NCBI RefSeq assembly: GCF_003330845.1
Contig: NZ_CP026121.1
Coordinates: 2,771,501-2,835,500, forward strand
Direction: 5' to 3'
DNA from: Streptomyces sp. Go-475
Lineage (GTDB): Bacteria; Actinomycetota; Actinomycetes; Streptomycetales; Streptomycetaceae
Length of the DNA: 64,000 nucleotides
Within the stretch, counting starts at the first letter, position 1; every line of letters begins with the position of its first letter. Positions 18,616 through 26,612 of this stretch are shown here, piece after piece. Both the position numbers and the translations under genes were made by a program. Under the pieces are notes generated by a model, which worked only from the letters and a program-made list of their open reading frames with translations, had not been told where the DNA came from and did no database searches.

Positions 18616-19344
18616 TCACTCGCCGCGGTACAGCTCGCGCTTGTCGATATAGCGCACGACACCGTCCGGCACCAGGTACCAGATGGGATCGCCCTTGGCG
18701 ACTCTCGCACGGCAGTCCGTGGAGGAGATGGCGAGGGCGGGGACCTCCACGAGCGAGACGCCGCCCTCGGGAAGTCCGGTGTCGTCGAGGTGGTGGCCCG
18801 GCCGGGTCACCCCGATGAAGTGCGCGAGGGAGAACAGCTCCGCCGAGTCCCGCCAGGTGAGGATCTGGGCGAGGGCGTCGGCGCCGGTGATGAAGAAGAG
18901 GTCCGTGTCGGGGTTGAGCGCGCGCAGGTCGCGCAGCGTGTCCACGGTGTAGGTGGGGCCGCCGCGGTCGATGTCGATGCGGCTCACGGAGAACTGCGGG
19001 TTCTCGGCGGTCGCGATGACCGTCATCAGGTAGCGGTCCTCGGCCGGGGAGACGCTGCGGTGGCTCTTCTGCCAGGGCTGGCCGGTCGGGACGAAGACCA
19101 CCTCGTCGAGGTGGAACGCCGCGGCGACCTCGCTGGCCGCCACCAGGTGCCCGTGGTGGATCGGGTCGAAGGTGCCGCCCATGACGCCGAGGCGGCGCTT
19201 GCCCGGCCGCGACGGGCTCTTGCCGGGGCCGTCGATCTGGCGGGGCGCCGTGGCGGCACGGCGGGGCTCCGAGTGTCGCTCGGTGCCGCTCGCCGTGTCC
19301 GGTGCCGGGTCGTGCGGCGTCTCGTTCGCCGGACCGGTAGGCAT
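18616..19344 (-). CDS. nadD: Nicotinate-nucleotide adenylyltransferase
   Basis: A 242-aa protein. The nucleotidyltransferase signature [18 protein letters not shown] (HxGH) starts near residue 50, followed by [27 protein letters not shown] and [10 protein letters not shown] (the ISST motif). It makes deamido-NAD from nicotinate mononucleotide. A roughly 45-residue disordered N-terminal extension precedes the catalytic fold. The ATG at 19344 has GGGAG about 9 bases upstream; another ATG at 19359 lacks one. It lies 16 bases upstream of the LCP gene, in one operon with rsfS and the phosphatase. Confidence 0.92.
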   Translation of the reverse strand: MPTGPANETPHDPAPDTASGTERHSEPRRAATAPRQIDGPGKSPSRPGKRRLGVMGGTFDPIHHGHLVAASEVAAAFHLDEVVFVPTGQPWQKSHRSVSPAEDRYLMTVIATAENPQFSVSRIDIDRGGPTYTVDTLRDLRALNPDTDLFFITGADALAQILTWRDSAELFSLAHFIGVTRPGHHLDDTGLPEGGVSLVEVPALAISSTDCRARVAKGDPIWYLVPDGVVRYIDKRELYRGE

Positions 19345-19444
19345 GTCCTGCTCTCCCATGCGTGCAGACCCTACCGGCCCCGCCTGAGGGCTCCGGCCGC
19401 CCCCGTGGTCCCCCGGGCACCCGCGCGGGGGCGCCCTGCCGGGC

Positions 19445-19609
19445 TCAGCGGTCGCGGTTGAAGCGGGTGGTGATCCACAGCAGGAGCAGCAGGATGAAGA
19501 GGGCGGCGCCACCGGTGAGGTAGGGGCTGAGGCTCTCGTGGTTACCGCCGTGCTCCTCGCCCTCGGCGGCGAGGGTGACCAACTGGGCAGCGGTGCTGTG
19601 GAAGCTCAT
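19445..19609 (-). CDS. 54-aa single-pass membrane protein
   Basis: Starts [20 protein letters not shown], followed by [19 protein letters not shown] and a hydrophobic helix ([15 protein letters not shown]) ending NRDR. The N-terminus would face out and the basic tail in. It is upstream of nadD on the same strand, about 100 bases away. The Shine-Dalgarno sequence is weak. Good codon bias and the clean helix support it. Unknown function. Confidence 0.65.
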   Translation of the reverse strand: MSFHSTAAQLVTLAAEGEEHGGNHESLSPYLTGGAALFILLLLLWITTRFNRDR

Positions 19610-19783
19610 CTTCGGCAGGACCTATCGCGTGTGGGCGGGTTAAAGACGTCGGCTCATCGTAAGCGGGCGCCTCACCCGCGATCACCCCGACTCCGCCTCT
19701 TCGTGCCGCGGGAAGCCGCGGGAGGCCGCGCGCGGTGCCGCCGGACCCGGTCCCGGGGTCCGGCGGGGAACCTTCGCGTCGCC

Positions 19784-19942
19784 TCAGTCGTCCTTCCGTC
19801 TGTAGCCACGCAGCAGGAACCACGCGGTCAGCGCACAGCCCACGAACATCACGACGAGCACGATCCGCAGGAACCCCGGCCCCCCTTGCTGGTCGGCTGC
19901 GCCGGCGGCCTCGGCGACCCAGGCGGCGGGGTGGTGCTCCAT
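19784..19942 (-). CDS. 52-aa single-pass membrane protein
   Basis: Starts MEHHPAAWVAEAAGAADQQG, then a helix (FLRIVLVVMFVGCALTAWFL) and a basic tail RGYRRKDD. AAGGGA lies about 9 bases before the ATG. It is divergent from the M48 protease gene, with roughly 125 bases between the two starts. Together with the 54-aa protein it forms a pair of tiny membrane proteins ahead of nadD. Unknown function. Confidence 0.65.
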   Translation of the reverse strand: MEHHPAAWVAEAAGAADQQGGPGFLRIVLVVMFVGCALTAWFLLRGYRRKDD

Positions 19943-20067
19943 GGCGGTGGTTCCCTTCGCTGTACTGCCCGACCACCGTAACTCCGCCTAGGCTGGGCTC
20001 AGCCTCGGGGAAGCAAAAGGCCGCACAAGGGGCCGTAAAGGTCACACAGACGCACATGGGGGAAGAC

Positions 20068-21195
20068 ATGTCCGACGGCCACGAGCACAACGGGCACGAG
20101 CATGTGCCCAGCAGGCAGCGCAGGCGCTTCCCCGGAATCTCCTCGCGTACGTACGAGCACCCGGCCGACCGCTCCGCCCTGGTGGCCCTGCGCAAGCTGA
20201 GCGGTTTCGACACGGTGTTCAAGGCGCTCAGCGGCCTGCTCCCCGAGCGCAGTCTGCGGCTGCTGTTCCTGTCCGACTCGGTACGGGTCTCCGACCAGCA
20301 GTTCTCGCACCTGAACGTGATGCTGCGCGACGCCTGCTACATCCTGGACCTGGAGAAGGTCCCGCCGATGTACGTCACCCAGGACCCGCAGCCGAACGCG
20401 ATGTGCATCGGCCTGGACGAGCCGATCATCGTCGTCACCACGGGGCTCGTCGAGCTGCTCGACGAGGAGGAGATGCGGGCGGTCGTCGGCCACGAGGTGG
20501 GGCACGCGCTGTCCGGCCACTCGGTGTACCGGACCATCCTGCTGTTCCTGACCAGCCTCGCCGTCCGGGTCGCGTGGATCCCGCTGGGCAACCTCGCGAT
20601 CATGGCGATCGTGACCGGGCTGCGCGAGTGGTTCCGCAAGTCGGAGCTGTCGGCGGACCGCGCGGGGCTGCTGGTGGGGCAGGACCTGCAGGCGTCCATG
20701 CGCGGCCTGATGAAGATCGCGGGCGGCAACCACCTGCACCAGATGAACGTGGACGCGTTCCTCGAGCAGGCCGAGGAGTACGAGGCGGGCGGCGACCTGC
20801 GCGACTCCGTGCTGAAGATCCTGAACGTGCTGCCCCGCTCCCACCCGTTCACCACGGTGCGGGCGGCCGAGCTGAAGAAGTGGGCCGAGTCGCGGGACTA
20901 CCAGCGGATCATGGACGGGCACTACCCGCGCCGCGACGAGGACCAGGAGACCTCGGTCCGGGACTCCTGGCGGGAGTCGGCGAACCACTACTCGACCCAC
21001 GTGAAGAACTCCAAGGACCCGCTGATGAAGCTGGTCACGGACCTCGCGGGCGGCGCCGGCGACCTGGGCGACCGGGTCCGCCGCGGCTTCGGCGGCTTCA
21101 CCAACCCGACCGCCCAGAAGCCGCCCCGCGGCCCGGAGACACCGGGTTCGTCGGACACGCCGGGAGACGACCGGCCACCGCGCGACGACAGCTGA
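20068..21195 (+). CDS. M48-family zinc metalloprotease
   Basis: A 375-aa protein. The zinc motif HEVGH is at residues 142-146, the third ligand Glu lies in SELSADRAGL, and the SG-H following the motif is retained. A hydrophobic segment (TILLFLTSLAVRVAWIPLGN) lies between the motif and the third ligand, as in HtpX/M48 proteins, so it is probably membrane-associated with a cytosolic or peripheral active site. The N-terminus is His-rich (DGHEHNGHEHV). The C-terminus is disordered. The ATG at 20068 has GGGGGA 5 bases upstream; an in-frame ATG 12 bases earlier is possible. Confidence 0.88.
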   Translation: MSDGHEHNGHEHVPSRQRRRFPGISSRTYEHPADRSALVALRKLSGFDTVFKALSGLLPERSLRLLFLSDSVRVSDQQFSHLNVMLRDACYILDLEKVPPMYVTQDPQPNAMCIGLDEPIIVVTTGLVELLDEEEMRAVVGHEVGHALSGHSVYRTILLFLTSLAVRVAWIPLGNLAIMAIVTGLREWFRKSELSADRAGLLVGQDLQASMRGLMKIAGGNHLHQMNVDAFLEQAEEYEAGGDLRDSVLKILNVLPRSHPFTTVRAAELKKWAESRDYQRIMDGHYPRRDEDQETSVRDSWRESANHYSTHVKNSKDPLMKLVTDLAGGAGDLGDRVRRGFGGFTNPTAQKPPRGPETPGSSDTPGDDRPPRDDS

Positions 21196-21298
21196 GGCGC
21201 CTGCCGCGGGCGTCTGTGACACGCGTCCGCCGCGGGTGTCTGGCGCGGGCGCCGGTCGCAGGCGTCCGCGGTTCGCAGGGCCGTGGTGGCCCGGCTGC

Positions 21299-22369
21299 TC
21301 AGACCTTCGGCTGCGCGCTCGTCGCCAACGAACCGCACAGGGCCGTGGCGCTGCCCGTCGCGTAGGGATCCGTGCCCGCGGGGCCGCCCTCCTTGGCCGT
21401 CTGGCCGGCGAGGAGGGGGCGGAGGTGGTTCGTTGAGTCCTCGGCGCAGGACAGCGGGCCGGCCTGGACGTAGGAGACGACGAGCTGGGCCTGGTGCAGG
21501 CGCAGGTCGTCGCGGTCGAAGCGGAAGTGCAGCTCGCGCCGGACGGTGAACAGGGACGCCTCGGCCTTGTCACCGGCCCCGGCCGGCCGCAGCGCGTACA
21601 CGAACGTGTGGTCCGCGGTCACCTCGAGCGTCGACGAGTCGGCCTCGGCGGCCTGCAGCGTGCCCTGGACCCGGACCCTGCGGTCCGCCAGCTCGGCCCG
21701 GGAGGGGTCGAAGCGGACGAGCCAGCCGGTGGGCGCGTGGCGTCCGTCCGCGGTGGGCCGGGCGAAGCTCTGGTCGAACTGGTCCAGCTGGTCCGCGGCG
21801 AGCAGGACCCGGACGGCCCGGACCTCACCGCCGGTGAGCACCTCGGGGTCGAGGGCGGAGCGGACGATGTAGTCCTTGGCCGTGGTCAGGGCGGCCACGA
21901 CCTGGCTGTCGGAGAAGTGCGCGGTGCGCCGCGAGGCGGGCAGCGGCACGCCCTCCGCGCCGGTCTTGAACTGCGCGGCCGGGCTGCGCTCGTACAGGTA
22001 CGCCAGATCGGCCGAACCGGGCACCTTGCCCTCGGGGGCGAGCGGGATGACGGTCATCCGCAGCGGCTCGACGGGCTCCGCGGCGGTGGGGGCCTGGTAG
22101 GGGTGCCGTACGCCCATGTAGATCGCGGTGCCGAAGGCGATGGCGATCAGCAGGACCAGGACCAGTGCCTGCCGGGACAGGCCCCGGCGCAGGGGCGGGC
22201 GGCGGCGCACGGCGGGGGCGTGGTCGGCCATGCGTTCCTGCGCGGAGAACTCCTGAAGGCGGGCAGCACGGACGAACGACTCGTCGAAGACGACGGATCG
22301 GTATTCGTCCTCTCCACCTCCGGGAGCGCCCTCGGGTGTCCCCTCAGGTGGGTCTCCAGGCCCGCCCAT
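21299..22369 (-). CDS. Single-pass membrane protein with the VVFDExFVRAA motif (paralog 1)
   Basis: A 356-aa protein. The cytosolic N-terminus carries DEYRSVVFDESFVRAARLQE (residues 21-40). One membrane helix (ALVLVLLIAIAFGTAIYMGV) follows, and residues about 100-356 form an extracellular alpha/beta domain without a family I can name. The last residues contain two Cys in LSCAED and ALCGSL that could pair. Its neighbour at 22459-23061 shares the N-terminal motif and topology. Codon use is typical, so this is a native gene and not recent import. Confidence 0.8.
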   Translation of the reverse strand: MGGPGDPPEGTPEGAPGGGEDEYRSVVFDESFVRAARLQEFSAQERMADHAPAVRRRPPLRRGLSRQALVLVLLIAIAFGTAIYMGVRHPYQAPTAAEPVEPLRMTVIPLAPEGKVPGSADLAYLYERSPAAQFKTGAEGVPLPASRRTAHFSDSQVVAALTTAKDYIVRSALDPEVLTGGEVRAVRVLLAADQLDQFDQSFARPTADGRHAPTGWLVRFDPSRAELADRRVRVQGTLQAAEADSSTLEVTADHTFVYALRPAGAGDKAEASLFTVRRELHFRFDRDDLRLHQAQLVVSYVQAGPLSCAEDSTNHLRPLLAGQTAKEGGPAGTDPYATGSATALCGSLATSAQPKV

Positions 22370-22458
22370 ATCTTCAGGGTAGGTCGCCGGAAGCCCGGGT
22401 AAACGCCGGGCTGGGCCACAAGTTCTGACAGGTTCTCACCAACACGGGCGGGTTCCGG

Positions 22459-23061
22459 TCAGGGGGTGCGGGGGATCACCGGGACGGCCGGCTGGGAGTA
22501 GTCGGCGGACGCGGAGGGCGTGGCCCCGCTGCCCTGTTCCACCCCGGTCGAGGCGGGCGGCGGGGCGGGCTCCTCGCGGTGGGAGGAGGCTCCCCGGTAG
22601 ACCGCCGTGAAGGCCAGGGCGACCATGCCGATGCCCATCACGAGGGCGAGCAGCCAGGCGACGGGCCGGTGCCAGCGGACCTGTTTGGAGTACGGCCCCG
22701 TGCCCCCGTAGTGGTCCTCGAGGATGTCGGAGTCGTCGAACTCGTCGAGGTCGGGATCATGGCCGAAATCACGGTGGCCGTCCGGGCCGTACCCGTCGTC
22801 GTACCGCTCGCCTCTGGTGCGGGCGCGGCGGGCCTCCGCCTCGGAGGCCTCGGCTCTCGCCTGTGCCGCGGCCAGGAGGCGCTCCACGGCGGTCGGCTCG
22901 TGCACCACGGCCGCGCGTACGAAGGCCTCGTCGAAGACCACGGAGGCGAACTCTTCGTCCGACACCCCGCGGTCGTGGTCGTCGTCGGGCTCCCAGCCGT
23001 CGGGAAACGGCGTGCCCCCCACGTCCTCCGGCACGGATCCAGAGTAGACCTGGGGGGTCAT
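22459..23061 (-). CDS. Single-pass membrane protein with the VVFDExFVRAA motif (paralog 2)
   Basis: A 200-aa protein. It has an acidic N-terminus, then FASVVFDEAFVRAAVVHEPT, a charged Arg/Glu stretch, a membrane helix (VAWLLALVMGIGMVALAFTAV) and a short Pro/Ser-rich outer tail. A promoter-like TCGACC-16-TACCGT sits just upstream, putting transcription start within a few bases of the ATG at 23061. A GTG at 23034 is an alternative start. By position next to proA it should correspond to S. coelicolor SCO2584, which I recall as a partner in the spore-wall complex. Treat that link as unverified. Confidence 0.75.
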   Translation of the reverse strand: MTPQVYSGSVPEDVGGTPFPDGWEPDDDHDRGVSDEEFASVVFDEAFVRAAVVHEPTAVERLLAAAQARAEASEAEARRARTRGERYDDGYGPDGHRDFGHDPDLDEFDDSDILEDHYGGTGPYSKQVRWHRPVAWLLALVMGIGMVALAFTAVYRGASSHREEPAPPPASTGVEQGSGATPSASADYSQPAVPVIPRTP

Positions 23062-23204
23062 TTTGGGCAGACGGTATGGAAATTCATCCGCCGGTCGAGA
23101 CGGTTTCCGCGGGGCGGCGACGGCGCGCGCCCGGCGGGCCCGCGCCTGCCGCACGCATATGAGCCGTTCGGCATACCTCCGCGCCGCCGGAGACCGGAGG
23201 GGGC

Positions 23205-24491
23205 TCAGCGCCGTACGTGGCCGTCCCCGGTCACGATGTACTTCGTGCTGGTCAGCTCCGGCAGGCCCATCGGGCCGCGGGCGTGCAGCTTCTGCGTGGA
23301 GATGCCGATCTCGGCGCCGAAGCCGAACTGGCCGCCGTCGGTGAAGCGGGTGGAGGCGTTGACGGCGACCGTGGTGGAGTCGACCAGTTGGGTGAAGCGG
23401 CGGGCGGCCTGCTGGGAGGTCGTCACGATGGCCTCGGTGTGGCCGGAGGTCCACAGCCGGATGTGCTCGACGGCCTTGTCCAGGGAGTCGACCACGGCCG
23501 CGGCGATGTCGTACGACAGGTACTCCGTCTCCCAGTCCTCGGCCGTCGCCTCGACGACGGTGGCCTTGGAGTCCTTGGCGTAGGCCTGCACGCGCTCGTC
23601 GGCGTGCACGGTGACCCCGGCCTCCGCGAGGGCGTCCAGGGCGCGGGGCAGGAACTCGGCGGCGATGTCCTGGTGGACCAGGAGGGTCTCGGCGGCGTTG
23701 CAGACGCCGACCCGCTGGGCCTTGGAGTTGATCAGGATCTCGACGGCCATGTCCAGGTCGGCCTGGGCGTCCACGTAGACGTGGCAGTTGCCGGTGCCGG
23801 TCTCGATGACCGGGACGACCGACTCCTGGACGACCGTGTTGATCAGGGAGGCGCCGCCGCGCGGGATGAGGACGTCGACCAAACCACGGGCGCGCATCAG
23901 CTCGCGGACGCTGTCGCGGCTCTCGCCGGGCACGAGCTGGACGGCGTCGGCGGGCAGCCCGGCGCCGCCCACGGCGTCGCGCAGGACGCGCACGAGGGCC
24001 GTGTTGGACTGGTAGGCCGAGGAGGAGCCGCGCAGCAGGACCGCGTTCCCGGACTTCAGGCAGAGGGCGGCGGCGTCCACGGTGACGTTCGGCCGGCCCT
24101 CGTAGATGATGCCGACGACGCCGAGCGGCACCCTGACCTGGCGCAGGTCGATGCCGTTGGGGAGCGTGGAGCCGCGGACGACCTCGCCGACCGGGTCGGG
24201 CAGGGCGGCGACGTCGCGCACGTCGGAGGCGATGGCGCGGATCCGCTCGGGGGTGAGCGTGAGCCGGTCGATCATGCCCTCGCTGATGCCGGCCTCGCGG
24301 GCCTTGGCGACGTCCTTGGCGTTGGCCTCGACGATCTCGCTCGTACGGACCTCCAGCGCGTCCGCGATGGCGAGCAGCGCGTCGTCCTTCTCGGCCCGCG
24401 GCAGCGGCGCGAGGCTCGCGGCGGCGGCCTTGGCGCGGTAGGCGGCCTCGGTGACCGGGGACATCGAGTCGTACGGAGAAAGCGTGGTCAT
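23205..24491 (-). CDS. proA: Glutamate-5-semialdehyde dehydrogenase (gamma-glutamyl phosphate reductase)
   Basis: A 428-aa protein of the aldehyde dehydrogenase fold, the second step of proline synthesis. Conserved parts are [20 protein letters not shown], the catalytic Cys in [27 protein letters not shown] and [20 protein letters not shown]. The ATG at 24491 begins [20 protein letters not shown]. Two genes upstream is proB, supplying its substrate; the two are separated by a small gene but share the strand. Confidence 0.96.
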   Translation of the reverse strand: MTTLSPYDSMSPVTEAAYRAKAAAASLAPLPRAEKDDALLAIADALEVRTSEIVEANAKDVAKAREAGISEGMIDRLTLTPERIRAIASDVRDVAALPDPVGEVVRGSTLPNGIDLRQVRVPLGVVGIIYEGRPNVTVDAAALCLKSGNAVLLRGSSSAYQSNTALVRVLRDAVGGAGLPADAVQLVPGESRDSVRELMRARGLVDVLIPRGGASLINTVVQESVVPVIETGTGNCHVYVDAQADLDMAVEILINSKAQRVGVCNAAETLLVHQDIAAEFLPRALDALAEAGVTVHADERVQAYAKDSKATVVEATAEDWETEYLSYDIAAAVVDSLDKAVEHIRLWTSGHTEAIVTTSQQAARRFTQLVDSTTVAVNASTRFTDGGQFGFGAEIGISTQKLHARGPMGLPELTSTKYIVTGDGHVRR

Positions 24492-24597
24492 GAGGGAAGG
24501 GTAGTGCGCGGAGCGGGTCCGTTCACGGCGTGTTCCACACCCCGAGACACTTCCCGAGACCGGCCGGACCGGCTCGGAGGGGACCGGCCGGGCCGGT

Positions 24598-25065
24598 TCA
24601 GAACGGGTGGATTCCCACCGGGGACGCCGGCGGCGGCCCGTACCCCTCGGCGATGCGCTGGTGGTAGGTCGCGCGGTCGATGACCTCCAGGCCGACGATC
24701 TCCCAGGGCGGCAGTCCGGCGGTCTGCCGGTGCTCGCCCCACAGGCGCAGCGCGACGGCGGCCGCGTCGTGCAGGTCGCGGGCCTCCTCCCAGTAGCGAA
24801 TCTCCGCGTGGTCGACGGCGTACCGGCTGGTCAGGAGGAAGGGGTGGTCGTGGGCGAGCTGCTCCAGGGCGCGCCGGACCTCGGGGAGGGGGGCCTCCTT
24901 GCCGGAGACGCTGAGGGTGACGTGCCACAGGCGCGGGGTGTCGGCGGGTTCCTCGCCCTCGAACCGGTCCCCGGCCGCCACACTGGTCAGGGCGCGCTCC
25001 TCACCGGCCGCGCGGGAGCCGGTACCACCACGGGACGCCGGGGCCCCAGGGCGCACTCGTCTCAC
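24598..25065 (-). CDS. Conserved hypothetical protein between proB and proA (155 aa)
   Basis: A disordered N-terminal 40 residues precede a compact domain ([60 protein letters not shown]). The core looks like a small alpha/beta ferredoxin-like fold. I recall no named domain. The GTG at 25065 has a perfect AAGGAGG about 7 bases upstream, so it should be well translated. Its place inside the proline operon suggests co-expression and does not by itself show a metabolic role. Confidence 0.75.
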   Translation of the reverse strand: MRRVRPGAPASRGGTGSRAAGEERALTSVAAGDRFEGEEPADTPRLWHVTLSVSGKEAPLPEVRRALEQLAHDHPFLLTSRYAVDHAEIRYWEEARDLHDAAAVALRLWGEHRQTAGLPPWEIVGLEVIDRATYHQRIAEGYGPPPASPVGIHPF

Positions 25066-25190
25066 GACGGCCTCCTTCGCTCAGCGGCGGTGCTGCGGAA
25101 CAGTTCCCTGAGACAAAGTTGAGCAGGCCGCAAGGGATCGCGTGGCGGTTTTGCGGAACGTCCACCACCGGGGGCGGACGTTTCGACACA

Positions 25191-26318
25191 TTACGGGTGC
25201 AGGAGGACCAGGTCGTCCCTGTGTACGACCTCGCGCTCGTACGCGGGTCCGAGTTCGCGGGCCAGTTCCCGGGTCGAGCGGCCGATCAGCCGGGGGATCT
25301 CCTTGGCGTCGAAGTTGACCAGTCCGCGGGCCACCGCGTGCCCGGCGCCGTCCCGCAGCTCGACCGGGTCGCCTGCGGTGAAGTCGCCCTCGACGGCGGC
25401 GATGCCGGCCGGCAGCAGCGACTTGCGGCGCTCCACGACGGCCTGGACGGCGCCGTCGTCGAGGGTCAGGGCGCCCTGGGGGGTGGAGGCGTGCTGGAGC
25501 CACAGCAGCCGGTCGGCGGAGCGCTTGCCGGTGGGGTGGAAGTAGGTGCCGGTGTCCTGGCCGGTCAGGGCGTCGGCCGCGTGGACGGCGCTGGTGAGCA
25601 CGACGGGGACGCCGGCGGCGGCCGCGATGCGGGCGGCCTCGACCTTGGTGACCATGCCGCCGGTGCCGACGCCGGCCCGGCCCGCGCTGCCGATCTCGAC
25701 GTCCGCGAGGTCGGAGGGGTCGCGCACCTCGGCGATGCGGGAGGTGCCCGGCCTGCTCGGGTCGCCGTCGTAGACGCCGTCCACGTCGGAGAGCAGGACC
25801 AGCAGGTCGGCGTGGACGAGGTGGGCGACCAGGGCGGCCAGCCGGTCGTTGTCGCCGAAGCGGATCTCGTCCGTGGCGACGGTGTCGTTCTCGTTGACGA
25901 TCGGGAAGGCGCCCATCGCGAGCAGCTTGTCCAGCGTGCGCGAGGCGTTGCGGTGGTGGGCGCGGCGGCTCATGTCGTCGGAGGTCAGCAGCACCTGGCC
26001 GACGCGGACGCCGTAGCGGGCGAAGGAGGCGGTGTAGCGGGCGACCAGCAGGCCCTGGCCGACGCTGGCGGCGGCCTGCTGGCGGGCCAGGTCCTTGGGG
26101 CGGCGGCGCAGGCCCAGCGGGGCGAGGCCGGCGGCGATGGCGCCCGAGGAGACCAGGACGATCTCGCGTTCCCCGCCGCTGCGGACCTTGGCGAGCACGT
26201 CGACCAGCGCGTCCACGCGGTCCGCGTCCAGGCCGCCGGAGGCGGTGGTCAGCGACGAGGAACCGACCTTGACGACGATCCTGCGGGCCTCGCCCACGGC
26301 CTGCCTTGCCCCTGCCAC
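25191..26318 (-). CDS. proB: Glutamate 5-kinase
   Basis: A 375-aa protein with an amino-acid kinase domain (RRIVVKVGSSSLT, VLVSSGAIAAGLAPLGL, FPIVNENDTVATDEIRFGDN, LLSDVDGVYDGDP, GTGGMVTKVEAA) and a C-terminal PUA domain (SLLPAGIAAVEGDF onward). It catalyses the first, feedback-controlled step of proline synthesis. GTG start at 26318. In many actinobacteria proB directly follows obg; here a wall-polymer island of about 11.5 kb lies between them. Confidence 0.95.
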   Translation of the reverse strand: MAGARQAVGEARRIVVKVGSSSLTTASGGLDADRVDALVDVLAKVRSGGEREIVLVSSGAIAAGLAPLGLRRRPKDLARQQAAASVGQGLLVARYTASFARYGVRVGQVLLTSDDMSRRAHHRNASRTLDKLLAMGAFPIVNENDTVATDEIRFGDNDRLAALVAHLVHADLLVLLSDVDGVYDGDPSRPGTSRIAEVRDPSDLADVEIGSAGRAGVGTGGMVTKVEAARIAAAAGVPVVLTSAVHAADALTGQDTGTYFHPTGKRSADRLLWLQHASTPQGALTLDDGAVQAVVERRKSLLPAGIAAVEGDFTAGDPVELRDGAGHAVARGLVNFDAKEIPRLIGRSTRELARELGPAYEREVVHRDDLVLLHP

Positions 26319-26527
26319 GTCGCCGTCCGTCCCCTCGCTGCGTTCCGGTCCCTCACCAGGAAATCTACGGGACGCGCGGATACGGCGCCGAGCCGGTCCA
26401 CGCTACGGACGGTGCGGGCGGGGTCACAGCAGGGCGGGACGCGGACGATTCCGGCCGCCCACGAAAGGAACGTCATATTCCGCTACCGCCCGACAGCGCG
26501 ATGGGACGCGGTGGCCCTCATCGGCCC

Positions 26528-26547
26528 GACGACACGCGCGTGTCGTC
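26528..26547. promoter_or_regulatory. 20-bp perfect palindrome upstream of a teichoic-acid polymerase
   Basis: GACGACACGC followed directly by its reverse complement GCGTGTCGTC. It contains inverted GACAC elements, the core bound by the sporulation regulator WhiA. It ends 65 bases before the GTG at 26613. It may be an operator or a leader hairpin. Confidence 0.4.
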
Positions 26548-26612
26548 AGGAGGTCGCCGCGCGTTAACCCGGACGGCCGACCTGGTCCGCCCCGACGCTC
26601 CTGGAGACCGCA

